DNA from: Entamoeba invadens IP1
Taxonomy: Eukaryota; Evosea; Mastigamoebida; Endamoebidae
NCBI RefSeq assembly: GCF_000330505.1
Contig: NW_004191750.1
Coordinates: forward strand, 745,669 to 774,236
Length of the DNA stretch: 28,568 nucleotides
Direction of reading: 5' to 3'
Positions 17,338 to 26,707 of this stretch are shown here, in pieces. The translations under genes were made by a program, and so were the position numbers. Each line of letters begins with the position of its first letter. The first letter of the stretch is position 1. Under the pieces are notes generated by a model that worked only from the letters and a program-made list of their open reading frames with translations, was not told where the DNA came from and searched no databases.

Positions 17338-17489
17338 ATGGATGTAAAACAAAACCAAGTAATTAACAACACCCTTCCTTCTTTTGTTCTGGGTTCGCTG
17401 GCTTTTGTTGGACTATTTGAATCACATCGTTCTCTTCTTTATTTTGTTCTGGTGTGTTTTGTGGGCCTTTTTCCTCAATGGTCTTCTCT
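17338..17489 (+). CDS. Possible membrane protein, 3'-truncated by the gap
   Basis: An ATG at 17338 opens a frame of 50 codons that runs into the block of Ns. It encodes a polar start (MDVKQNQVINNT) and two hydrophobic stretches (SFVLGSLAFVGLF and LLYFVLVCFVGLF). GAAC boxes lie at 17289 and 17311. Another frame across the same bases is also hydrophobic, so the true frame or a splice site cannot be settled. It would be divergent from RPC11 with a spacer of 172 bp. Not recognised. Confidence 0.3.
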
Positions 17490-17589
17490 NNNNNNNNNNN
17501 NNNNNNNNNNNNNNNNNNNNNNNNNNNNNNNNNNNNNNNNNNNNNNNNNNNNNNNNNNNNNNNNNNNNNNNNNNNNNNNNNNNNNNNNN
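17490..17589. other. Assembly gap (100 N)
   Basis: Exactly 100 undetermined bases, the usual placeholder for a gap of unknown length. Sequence on either side may not be contiguous at this spacing. Confidence 0.99.
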
Positions 17590-18194
17590 TGAGTGTGATT
17601 GTAGATTTAATCTAGTTTATCGGTGGTTTTATTTATTATAATATTAATATTACTTCTATTGAATGATGGATCGTTGAACGAAATGATTGCAAAATTGAAG
17701 ATACTATAATTTTGGTTTTTAGTATAGAATTATTTTAATAATTTGAGATGATTGTCTTTTAATTCATCTCGAATTGTAATGATTTTAAAATTGTAAAAAA
17801 CAAAAAGTTAAAAAACATTTTTTTTATACCGAAAGTTATAAATTGAAAATAAATTTTTAAATTTAAAGTTTATTATTTTCAACAAAAATTAAAAAATTTT
17901 TTTTCAACAAATCTATAAAAAGTAATAGTTTAATTTTAAGTAATTTAATCTGTTAACTAATTATTTTCAATTATTAATGTTATTAGTTACTTTTAATTAT
18001 ATCAATAATTTTAACTATTTATTTCATATTTTGAATTAATATCAAATTATTTCAAAATAAAACAACTATAAAAAAACTTTAGTTTTAATATAATAATTAA
18101 TGCTATTATTTAGTTATTCAAATGATAATTTTTCATATTGATATATTACTATAATATATAGTTTACAAACAATATGAAAAAGTAAATTAAACTC
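17590..18194. other. Very AT-rich spacer after the gap
   Basis: Extremely AT-rich sequence dominated by T-runs and ATTA-type words, followed by the 3' end of the GH15 gene. No gene, RNA or clear repeat unit recognised. It may include the end of the gene interrupted by the gap, but no coding stretch is convincing. Confidence 0.65.
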
Positions 18195-20237
18195 TTACCA
18201 TTTATCGTACTTAAACAAAGGAACAAGCTTTTGGTATTGGAGCACAGACATAATATAAACCCCAGCATGTTCATATACGTCCGGCATTGAAGCCATTACT
18301 GGGTCTCCTGAAATACCATCCACTGCTTCACCGCAAGGAATGAAGTCTGGTCCCGTGTGGTCGATCATCCATTGAATTCTTTTAGGGACAAGTCCCGCAT
18401 TTCCGTCGTATGAATCGATCAACAATTCTGCCCAAGCCATAAACATAGTGGTGACTCCCCAAGGGGGGCTTGCTTCTCCGACCTCTTTGCCTGCTGGATT
18501 GAACTTTGATTCGAAGAAGTATGGGTCGTTGTAATATCTAGCAATACCATAGTTCAGTTTTGTCAAGTCGCTTCTGATTTTGTTGAAGTGTTTCTTGATC
18601 CTCTCCTGGTTAGTCGCAATACCCGAAAAGACTATTGACGCGGTTGAAGAGTCAATCAAGACTTTTTGACTCTTTGTGTCACTCCAAAGACTTTGCACGT
18701 AATGACCAGCTTGTTCATTCCAGAAGCTGTTTTCAAACCCAGTCGACAATTCATTGGCTCGATTTCTAAGTTCGTTGGCTCTATTGGAGTCGCCATAGAT
18801 CTTCTCTTCAATCATTGCTGCGCATAAGAGTCCATGGTGTCCCTGTGCTTGCGTGAATGTGTAATATTGTGTTGGTAATCCATATCCTCCCCACCCATCA
18901 CTACTCTCTTCCCAAATCGAGTAGTCTGGTCTGATCAAGTTATTGTAGTCTTTTATCATCAAGAAGTTCTCAAGTGTCTTGATTCTGTTCTTCACATTGT
19001 TGTCCAACAACAATGTGTTCTTGCCAGTCATTTTGTAGTAATAGTAATACGCCGTTAAAGCAACACCGACAGCGTCGTACTGTGGTTCAACAAAGCCAAT
19101 GACACTTCCAGTGTACCAATCGTAATTTGTGGGGAAGTACCCATCACTTCTCAATTCACAGGTCGAAAGCCACTTCAAGAATTTCTCTGCGCCGTCATAC
19201 TCGCCCAAAGCAGTCATGATGATCGAAGAAAAGACGGCGTCTCTGCTCCACACCTTGTAATAATAGAGTGGATGGTATGACGCCAATAATGTGCCAAGTG
19301 TTGGATTTTGCGAGAACAAAACAGTGAACACCGAGGAGTACCACATCTTTTTCTCAGACTCATTTGCAAACGTGGGGAGTTTGTATTTTGCAAATTTGGC
19401 ATCACTGAATGTCGTCAATTGACTCTTCCATGCGTCGTACGTCTTCGCTATAATTTCAGCACTTAAAGACTCTGCACCAGAGACACTGGTGGCAAGTGCT
19501 CTGAAGACGGTGACTCTGACAGTTGAACCGACTGGAACAGAAAGAGACTTTTGCATTGCCGCAATCATAGTCTGCGAGGCTTTGGAAGTCACTCCGTCTA
19601 ATTTAGAGTTAGAGTTGAAGTAACTAATTGGGGTATATCCAGTGGCATCTCCCAATGAAAGAGACTGCACGTCATACATTCCCATAACAACAACTGTGTT
19701 CTTATATGCGTTGTCATTCTTATAGTCAAAATAAAGACTTTTGGTGGATGAAATAGACCCACCAGCAACGTTGTTATTGATTTTGCTTGAGTTTGTATAG
19801 TCGAGCAAATTGAACGTGACGGTTGAACTCCCAGAGTTTGTGATGTCATACGCTTCCATCAAAATTGGTCTGTTTGGTACCATGAAGTATCTCTTAACGA
19901 CTTTCACCTTCGAGTTGAACGCGTTATTGTTGTAGTATTTGATTTCATGGGTATACTCTCCCGGGTAGTCGATTGTATTCTTCCCAACAAATTTGAATGG
20001 GTCACCATATTGTGTCGAGTCAATGTGGAAGACAAACCCATCGCCCTGAAGAAGGTTTTGTTCGTAGTTGTTTGTGGACCAACGCAACTGACACAACCCC
20101 GCGGGACGACTCCCCTTATAATTCAAGCTGTCTATGTTTGCACACCAGCCCATTGTCATGTCCTTGAAATTGGTAAGACCGTATGATGGGTTTGGTCTGA
20201 ACGCGTAACCCAAACTCAAAAAGAGAAGAGTTAACAT
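18195..20237 (-). CDS. Secreted GH15-type glucosidase (glucoamylase/glucodextranase-like)
   Basis: 680 residues. The first 13 or so (MLTLLFLSLGYAF) form a signal peptide. Residues about 14-270 are a beta-rich N-terminal domain of the bacterial/archaeal-type GH15 layout; about 280-680 resemble an (alpha/alpha)6 barrel, with YKVWSRDAVFSSII (327-340, the GH15 'WxRDA' substrate-binding segment), YSIWEESSDGWGGYGL (439-454) likely holding the general acid Glu (443 or 444), PPWGVTTMFMAWAELL (591-606), and MPDVYEHAGVY (651-661) likely holding the base Glu 656. The family releases glucose from starch, glycogen or dextran. Being secreted, it could act on ingested glucans in the vacuole or outside the cell; Entamoeba also stores and degrades glycogen. 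No intron. Exact substrate cannot be told from sequence. Confidence 0.8.
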   Translation of the reverse strand: MLTLLFLSLGYAFRPNPSYGLTNFKDMTMGWCANIDSLNYKGSRPAGLCQLRWSTNNYEQNLLQGDGFVFHIDSTQYGDPFKFVGKNTIDYPGEYTHEIKYYNNNAFNSKVKVVKRYFMVPNRPILMEAYDITNSGSSTVTFNLLDYTNSSKINNNVAGGSISSTKSLYFDYKNDNAYKNTVVVMGMYDVQSLSLGDATGYTPISYFNSNSKLDGVTSKASQTMIAAMQKSLSVPVGSTVRVTVFRALATSVSGAESLSAEIIAKTYDAWKSQLTTFSDAKFAKYKLPTFANESEKKMWYSSVFTVLFSQNPTLGTLLASYHPLYYYKVWSRDAVFSSIIMTALGEYDGAEKFLKWLSTCELRSDGYFPTNYDWYTGSVIGFVEPQYDAVGVALTAYYYYYKMTGKNTLLLDNNVKNRIKTLENFLMIKDYNNLIRPDYSIWEESSDGWGGYGLPTQYYTFTQAQGHHGLLCAAMIEEKIYGDSNRANELRNRANELSTGFENSFWNEQAGHYVQSLWSDTKSQKVLIDSSTASIVFSGIATNQERIKKHFNKIRSDLTKLNYGIARYYNDPYFFESKFNPAGKEVGEASPPWGVTTMFMAWAELLIDSYDGNAGLVPKRIQWMIDHTGPDFIPCGEAVDGISGDPVMASMPDVYEHAGVYIMSVLQYQKLVPLFKYDKW

Positions 20238-20542
20238 ATAAAGAATTAAGATTTGGAAGGGTTAAATAGTGTCTATTGCTTTCGAAAGTCTTCTACATGT
20301 TGTAAGATGTAACAAAGATACTCGATGTGGGTCATTATAGTTTATTATAGTTTTGATATAATTTGTGTTTAGTTTTACTTTTCAAGCCAAGTGAAAGTTC
20401 TTTTGAAAGATAAATATAAAAAAAGCATATGTTTATGGTATTAATAATAATAAATTATTAATAAGACTTTAATAATAAATTTAGATTTATAATAAATAGT
20501 TAAAAGATAATAAAGTCAACAGAATGAATAAAATAACACAAT
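20238..20542. other. AT-rich spacer
   Basis: Spacer between two minus-strand genes. It has an AT-only hairpin at 20440-20462 (9-bp arms, 5-base loop), which is of low significance in such sequence. No gene or strict GAAC box next to the GH15 start. Confidence 0.6.
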
Positions 20543-22606
20543 TTATTGCAATGAACAGCTTTTCTCCTCTTCAAACCCAGTGAGCGATGGATCCAAAGTA
20601 TCTTTAGGAAGCTTTGGACATCCAACAAAACACAAGTCTCCAAGGGACAGTACATTGTCTTGTGGGAATCTGATTTGAGACAAATTGTGACACTCAGCAA
20701 AGCATTGTTCCCCAACACACGTCACAGAAGATGGAAATTCGATCTCAGTGATTTTGTTGTTCTGAGTAAAACAGAATGATCCAATCACCTGGAGTGATTC
20801 CGGAAAAGCTGGTAATGCCAAATTCGAACAATTTGCAAAACAATATGAAGGAAGAGTTTTGAGTGTCGTTGGTAAATTGATTGACTCTAATGAGGTGCAA
20901 TTAGAAAAACAGTCTGCAGAGAGCTTCAAAGCGTCGTTCGATATTTCCACGTGTTTCAATTTAGCGCAATTGTTAAAACAGAACGACCCAAGAGAAGATA
21001 AAGAAGATGAAAATGACACCGCCGAGAGGGAAGAACAGTCTTGAAATGTTTCATCGAGTAAGAGAGATACATTTGCCGGAATTTCTATCGACGACAATTT
21101 GGAGCATCCACGAAAACATGACTGTCCAATGTGATTTAAAGAATATGGAAGTTGTATACTCTTAAGTGACGCGCACGATGAAAAACAATAATCCGAAATT
21201 TGAACGACAATTCTTGGAATTTCTATGGAGGAAAGACTGACACATCCATCAAACAAACACTCTCCTAATGTAAGTAAATACGTTGGTAATGTCAATGAAT
21301 GCAACGCCTCACAACATTGGAAACATCCGTCCCCAATGGACTGAATACCTTTTGGAATGTTGAGTGTTGAAAGACTTGCGCAGTCGTGGAAAGTGTAATT
21401 GCCAAATGCAGTCACGCCACTATGAATTTCAATTGAAGTCATCTTGGAACACACACTGAACGCGTAATTCGGTAACGCAGTCACTTTTGGAGGGACTATG
21501 AAAGCCTCTATCTTTTCACAATTAGTGAAACAATATGCTCCAAATTGTGTAACTGTGTCTGGCAGTGCTATGTGTGACAAACTCACACACCCAAAGAAGC
21601 AAGAATACCCAATTGACCTTGTTTGTGGTGACAAAACAACAGAAGACATTCGTTTGCAGTTGGAAAAGCACGCATAAGGCAATTCAGTGATGTTTGAAGG
21701 AATTTGTATCGTCAATAACCGCGCACACTCATTAAAGCACTTGGGTCCAATGCACACCAAATCCTCTGGAAGAACGACTTTAGACAACCTCTCGCACTCT
21801 CCGAAACATGACGTTCCTATTTTCAGGACATTATGTGGGACGACTATGTACTTTAAGTCATAGTTCTTATTAAAACAGTAATCGCCAAGTACACAGACTT
21901 TACTGAGAATGGTTAACTCCTCTGTGTGCACTGGAAGATATTCTTTTGTTTTGTTGATTTTAATTTGCGAGTGTTCAATGTCCACACCACAGAGTACTTC
22001 ACACCCAAACAACAAACGATAGTAATAAATCTGGTACTGTCCATGGAATGTCACCTGTTTCAAATTCTTTGTGTCGTGTAAACAGTAATCACCGACACTT
22101 GTCAAAGCTTTTGGAAACCGTATTTTTACAAGTTTGGAGCAATGCGAGAAACACTGGTCTCCGATGTTGCTCACACTCCTTGGAAATCGGTAGAACGCAA
22201 AGCTCAAACTATTTTTAAAGCACTGACTGTCTACTCTTTTTATGTGGTGAGGTATCGAGTCACCGTATCTCAGTTTGTCGTCTTGTGAATAGTACACAGA
22301 CTTTGCCTCGATGTTCTGAGTTTTCAGTTCAAGACTTTCTGCAAAGTCGACTTCATACCAACAAATTCGTTTAATAATTTTGCGATCATTTTTAAACACA
22401 TCTTGGGACTTTGAATAGAGGTGAAGTGTCTCAAGTTTTGGGAAATAGTGTTTGGTCATTCGAGTTAAAGGAATTGGGTTGAAATGAAACTTTGCCATCG
22501 TGTCTTTGTACTTCGAACAGACACGTTCAATGATGATGAAGTCTTTTAATGTGGTGAAATACTTCGACACTATCATCATGCTATACCCATCAATTCTCCC
22601 TTTCAT
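20543..22606 (-). CDS. BspA-like leucine-rich-repeat protein with CaaX end
   Basis: 687 residues. The N-terminal 50 or so residues (GYSMMIVSKYFTTLKDFIII...FNPIPL) are the F-box-like helical start common to Entamoeba BspA-like proteins. From about 110 to 670 there are some two dozen LRR_5 (TpLRR) repeats of about 23 residues, each with a core like IGDQCFSHCSKLVKIRFP, and many conserved cysteines in the 'CF..C..L' part. It ends EEKSCSLQ; the final CSLQ fits a CaaX box (X = Gln favours farnesylation). BspA-like proteins of Entamoeba have been described as surface-associated despite lacking signal peptides, and this one also lacks one. The likely role is adhesion or protein binding, with prenylation attaching it to a membrane. 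Confidence 0.93.
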   Translation of the reverse strand: MKGRIDGYSMMIVSKYFTTLKDFIIIERVCSKYKDTMAKFHFNPIPLTRMTKHYFPKLETLHLYSKSQDVFKNDRKIIKRICWYEVDFAESLELKTQNIEAKSVYYSQDDKLRYGDSIPHHIKRVDSQCFKNSLSFAFYRFPRSVSNIGDQCFSHCSKLVKIRFPKALTSVGDYCLHDTKNLKQVTFHGQYQIYYYRLLFGCEVLCGVDIEHSQIKINKTKEYLPVHTEELTILSKVCVLGDYCFNKNYDLKYIVVPHNVLKIGTSCFGECERLSKVVLPEDLVCIGPKCFNECARLLTIQIPSNITELPYACFSNCKRMSSVVLSPQTRSIGYSCFFGCVSLSHIALPDTVTQFGAYCFTNCEKIEAFIVPPKVTALPNYAFSVCSKMTSIEIHSGVTAFGNYTFHDCASLSTLNIPKGIQSIGDGCFQCCEALHSLTLPTYLLTLGECLFDGCVSLSSIEIPRIVVQISDYCFSSCASLKSIQLPYSLNHIGQSCFRGCSKLSSIEIPANVSLLLDETFQDCSSLSAVSFSSSLSSLGSFCFNNCAKLKHVEISNDALKLSADCFSNCTSLESINLPTTLKTLPSYCFANCSNLALPAFPESLQVIGSFCFTQNNKITEIEFPSSVTCVGEQCFAECHNLSQIRFPQDNVLSLGDLCFVGCPKLPKDTLDPSLTGFEEEKSCSLQ

Positions 22607-22869
22607 TCTGCTTCAAAGATTAACGGACATCTCAAGTGGGGTAAGGTTAGATAAAGAAAACAATTATTGTATGTATTGAGCCCGATAGACAGATGTCGTT
22701 TGACCTGTTTTTTTCAGAATCATTTCGAGAGTAAAATAAACAAAGAACAAATCAAATACGTATTTACTATAATTTACTATAATAATTATAGATTTAACTA
22801 CCGGTTTTAGAGAACAAATAGTAAAATGTATTTCATTTTCTTATTGAATATACATTTATATATATATAA

Positions 22870-22890
22870 GTTTTTTGATAAACAAAAAAC
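22870..22890. repeat. Inverted repeat, 8-bp arms
   Basis: GTTTTTTG and CAAAAAAC flank ATAAA, directly after a TA-repeat. It is short and may be chance in AT-rich DNA. Confidence 0.5.
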
Positions 22891-23293
22891 GATATATCAT
22901 TGTTTGATAAGAACGAAGACATTGATGTTTTTTAATTTCAGCACAAAATAAAAACTGGAATTGATAAAGGAAAAAACAAATACATAATTTTGAGTCGAAA
23001 TTTAAGGTGAATTAAATTTCTATTTGACAAAAACTTTTATAAGACTTACTACTTCTTAATAACAGTTATAATACCACTTGTTTAAGCGACATGCAATTAA
23101 GTATTGAATACTAGTTGTGTGTGAAACAATTGGTTATAATTACTGTTGCAGTAATATAAATCTTTTGAAATTAATTCTCTTTAAATAATATCAAATTGTT
23201 TTTATATTTAAACCATGGACAATAAAAAAAGAAGAAGAGAACAGATGGAATTAACTGTCAAAACTTTAAATCCAATTTTTTTGAAATTATATA

Positions 23294-23310
23294 AGTAGAT
23301 CGTATCTACT
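23294..23310. repeat. Inverted repeat, 7-bp arms
   Basis: AGTAGAT, loop CGT, ATCTACT. It is a compact palindrome about 315 bp upstream of the NF-X1 start and could be a protein-binding site or chance. Confidence 0.5.
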
Positions 23311-23605
23311 CAAATGATTTCATTCTTTTTGTTATCAATCACAAATAACACATTCATTGATACAAAAATGTTTGTAATATGTTTACAATGTTTAATGCAT
23401 AATAGAACATTAAAATTGTGTATAAATAAACAACAACCTGTATCATATTTCGATTTAAACTGATAATTTAAAAACAAGTACCACGTCTTAAAACGTTGCA
23501 ATAATTGAAAATATATTCATTATAATAACCCGAAATATCCCATACATAGAATAGAAATATACTTCACAAAATTATACAATCAAACCCTTTTTGAATCTTG
23601 ACAAA

Positions 23606-23609
23606 GAAC
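23606..23609 (+). promoter_or_regulatory. GAAC core-promoter-like box
   Basis: GAAC 17 nt upstream of the ATG at 23623 (start to start). Confidence 0.45.
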
Positions 23610-23622
23610 TAATAATAAGGAA

Positions 23623-26600
23623 ATGAGTAAACTTCTTGCACCAACACAACAAGGCCATGAAACCATGGAAAAGTTGAACAAAGGAAGCTACGAGTGTGTT
23701 GTCTGTATGGCTCCCATTCGACGTTTCAACAAGATTTGGTACTGCCAAAAATGCTTCACTGCTATTCATAGCACTTGTATGGCAGCTTACGCAGCTGGGA
23801 AGCCGACTTGGCTCTGCCCAGTTTGCAGAACAGAGTATGACAAACCGCCCAAAGCAACTTGTTTCTGTGGAAAACACGTTGACGGGAGTAAATATGAAGC
23901 GGCGCATTGTTGTGGTGAAATATGTGGGAAACTGCGAGTAGGGACTTCATGTCCACATCCATGTACCCACAAGTGTCATGCTGGTCCATGTGGTTTGTCC
24001 ATTACTTTAATAGTAAAATAACTCATGAACAGGTCCGTGCACTGCTGGAGGGAAAACAGTGAAGTGTTATTGTGGGAGAAAAGACGTTCATTTAGGCTGT
24101 GGAGAAGAAGAAGAGGGGCGGTCGTGTGGACAGATGTGTCTGAAACCGATGAAGTGTGGACATGCGTGCATAACTATATGTCACAAGGGGGAGTGTCCAA
24201 AGTGTGCGGTTCAAGTTGAGAGGTCGTGTTACTGTGGTGCGGAGAAGTCCAAATTTTCATGTGGGGATGTTCCACCTGAATCTGCTGGTGGCGTATATTC
24301 ATGCAAACATGTTTGTGGGAAGGTATTGAGTTGTGGTAAACATCACTGCACTAAAATGTGCCATGAAGGGCCATGCGAAGAGTGCCCAACACCACTTACA
24401 ATTCAAGTGTGTGCCTGTGGCCGTACCAAATTTGATAGAAAGGAGTGTACAGATCCGATAGACACATGTGAGCACATTTGTGGGAAGACAATGAAATGTG
24501 GACATGTCTGTCAACATAAATGTCACTTTGGACCCTGTGTCTGTGATGTCAAAATGACGAAGAGATGTCGATGTGGATGTCAAGAAGTAGAAGTGAAGTG
24601 TGGTGATGCAAGTGAAGTATTGTGTGATACTATCTGTGGTGACTTATTGAGTTGTGGAATTCATAAATGTGACAGAAAATGTTGTTTGGCACATGGTAAA
24701 GGGAACAGTGACTTACATAAATGCTTCAATTACTGCGGAAAAGAACTTCCGTGTGGACATAAGTGCACACAGATTTGCCATGGCAACAAGAAATGCCCTC
24801 CATGCACTCACATGTTACTCACTCCATTAACATGTAGGTGTGGAAAGACACAAATCCAACCACCAGTCCCTTGTGGTACTGCGCCACCTCAATGCAATCG
24901 TCCATGCCAAATCAAACCGGCATGCGGCCATGTGTTGCCCGCACACAACTGTCACTTTGGCCCATGTCCACGTTGTGTTGAAATTGTCGAGAAACCCTGT
25001 TTCTGTGGAAAGGGTTCAGTGAAAATACCATGCTACATCGAGAGTGGGTCTTGTGGGAATGTCTGTGGTAAGCCGATTGGATGTGGACAACACAAATGTC
25101 AGAGAGTCTGCCATGAAGGACCGTGCACGCCAGATGGGAAGTGTCCCTACCTCTGTGGAAAGAAGAAAGGGTATTGCACCCACTTCTGTAATGCGAAGTG
25201 TCACGGAGATAGTAAATGTCCCCATGATCCATGTGACCAAATAGTCGAGTGTGTATGTCGATGTGGACATCGAAAGGTGCAGGTAGTGTGTGGAGCGACA
25301 CCGGAGAAGCCTTGGGAGAAAAAGACGATTGACTGCAACTTGGATTGTTTGAAGGAACATGTGAGACAAGAGAAGGTAGGTGTCAACACGAAGAGAGTCG
25401 AGTACCCGATGTGGTTCTTGTGTTTGTATGATGCAGCGGGAAAGGCAGCAAAGACACTTGAGACGAATATGATAGACTTCATTAACAACACTGATTTGAA
25501 AACACAGACGATGAATAACATGAATCAACTCATGATGTTGGTTTTCTCCTATTTGTGCTCATACTACCAACTTAACATTGTCCCCGTGCAAGTGAAGAAA
25601 GCAATGCGATATGCTATGGAGAAACAAGCGTTAAATGCAGTCCTTTGCTCACCACCTGCTTTTGAAGAAGTTAATAAGAAAAGAAACGACTTCCATCCCA
25701 AAGGGTATGATATGGTGATCAACGTTATTGTGTATGATACTGACTATGAAGATCAGACGATGATGATCCACATCACTTCGATCACTGAAAATGCATATGA
25801 TAAGGTTCAACGATTATTAAAGAAGATTCAGTACAATTGCCGAATTGAAAATGTTAACAAGAACAATGCGATCCTGTTCTTTAAGGAAATGCAGACGCTC
25901 GAATTTGTACTGAAAAGCTTGAAGAACATGAAAGGATTTGTTGTGCGAGACGATTTGATTGTCGAAACTAAAGAAGTTATTGTGTTGAAAAACAAAGACA
26001 ATTCGTGGACTGATGTGGCTCTCCGTATCATCTATGGAATGATCAACGATGCACTTGAAGGAAATACGGAGAATGTTAGAAAGGTCATGATGCACATCCC
26101 CGCGTATTCTAAAGACGTGCTGACGAATTATACAACAGTGTATAAGAGCTTGATTTCACAGAGTCAACCCGTCTTGGCACTTGACGTTGCGATACCGAAG
26201 CATTTCTATTTGAACGAAATCTACGTCTCATTCAGCTTGACCAAAACTATCATCAACCAAAATGTTGGACTCCACAAAAACGTATTGACCTTTGATATTG
26301 TGCTGTACATTGGCGTCTCTGAGGAGAAGCGAGTCAAAGTGAATTGGAAAAAGCAGGTCTTTGAAGAAGGAAAGAAATTCGTGTTTGAGGCATGGATCAA
26401 CAAACCCGAGGAAATTGAACTCTTGAAAGGAAAGAAACTCTCTGTGTGGACTGAATTTGAACACAAAGAAGTTATTGGGAATAAGGCGGGGTCACAGATC
26501 TACATAGAAGCACGATTCCTTCCGGTCCAACATAAAGTTGTTCATGTCAAAAAGCCTGTCGATTTCCAAAAGAAATTGGAAAGGAAGTTAGTAAACAAGT

Positions 26601-26707
26601 TGGTTGAAGAGAAGAGTGAAGAAAAGAAAGTCGAGCAACAAGAAGTGAAAGAGGTGAAGGAAGTCAAAGAGGAGAAAGTTGAGGAGAAGCCTACTGAAGA
26701 GAAATGA
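23623..26707 (+). CDS. NF-X1-type zinc-finger protein (spliced)
   Basis: Exons 23623-23992 and 24033-26707 give 1014 residues. A RING-like Cys/His domain (C25-C68, ending WLCPVCRTEY) is followed by about nine NF-X1 fingers spanning roughly residues 96-545, with the repeating form CGKxxxCGHxCxxxCHxGPCxxC. The intron lies inside the first finger and splicing restores CHAGPCGPC. This is the NFX1/NFXL1 architecture: RING-type ubiquitin-ligase potential plus DNA- or RNA-binding fingers, often in transcription or stress control. The C-terminal 470 residues are different: no R3H domain was seen, but an uncharacterised mixed alpha/beta region and a Lys/Glu-rich tail of about 45 residues (EEKKVEQQEVKEVKEVKEE). 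Whether it binds DNA is not shown. Confidence 0.93.
23993..24032 (+). other. Intron (40 nt) of the NF-X1 gene, CAG acceptor
   Basis: GTTTGT...AACAG, phase 1. It is the shortest intron in the window. A nearer TAG at 24011-24013 would leave only 21 nt and would not restore the finger. Confidence 0.85.

Larger units (their letters stand above)
22607..23622. other. 1-kb AT-rich spacer with hairpins and a broken reading frame
   Basis: Divergent spacer between the BspA-like and NF-X1 genes. It contains a TA-repeat at 22857-22868, a perfect hairpin at 22870-22890 (GTTTTTTG/CAAAAAAC, 5-base loop), a palindrome at 23294-23310 (AGTAGAT/ATCTACT), and a plus-strand frame at 23215-23463 interrupted by one TAG at 23296. 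The last 20 bases hold the NF-X1 promoter box. No intact gene recognised. Confidence 0.6.

Noticed and set aside
20440..20462. AT-only hairpin between the GH15 and BspA-like genes
   Set aside because: Arms made only of A and T in a very AT-rich spacer are expected often by chance.
23310..23501. 63-codon minus-strand frame in the spacer before the NF-X1 gene
   Set aside because: Composition is AT-driven, there is no recognisable domain or promoter box, and it overlaps another weak frame; likely chance.
25016..25528. Long minus-strand frames opposite the NF-X1 gene
   Set aside because: They are shadows of the Cys/Gly-rich coding strand and show no independent domain.
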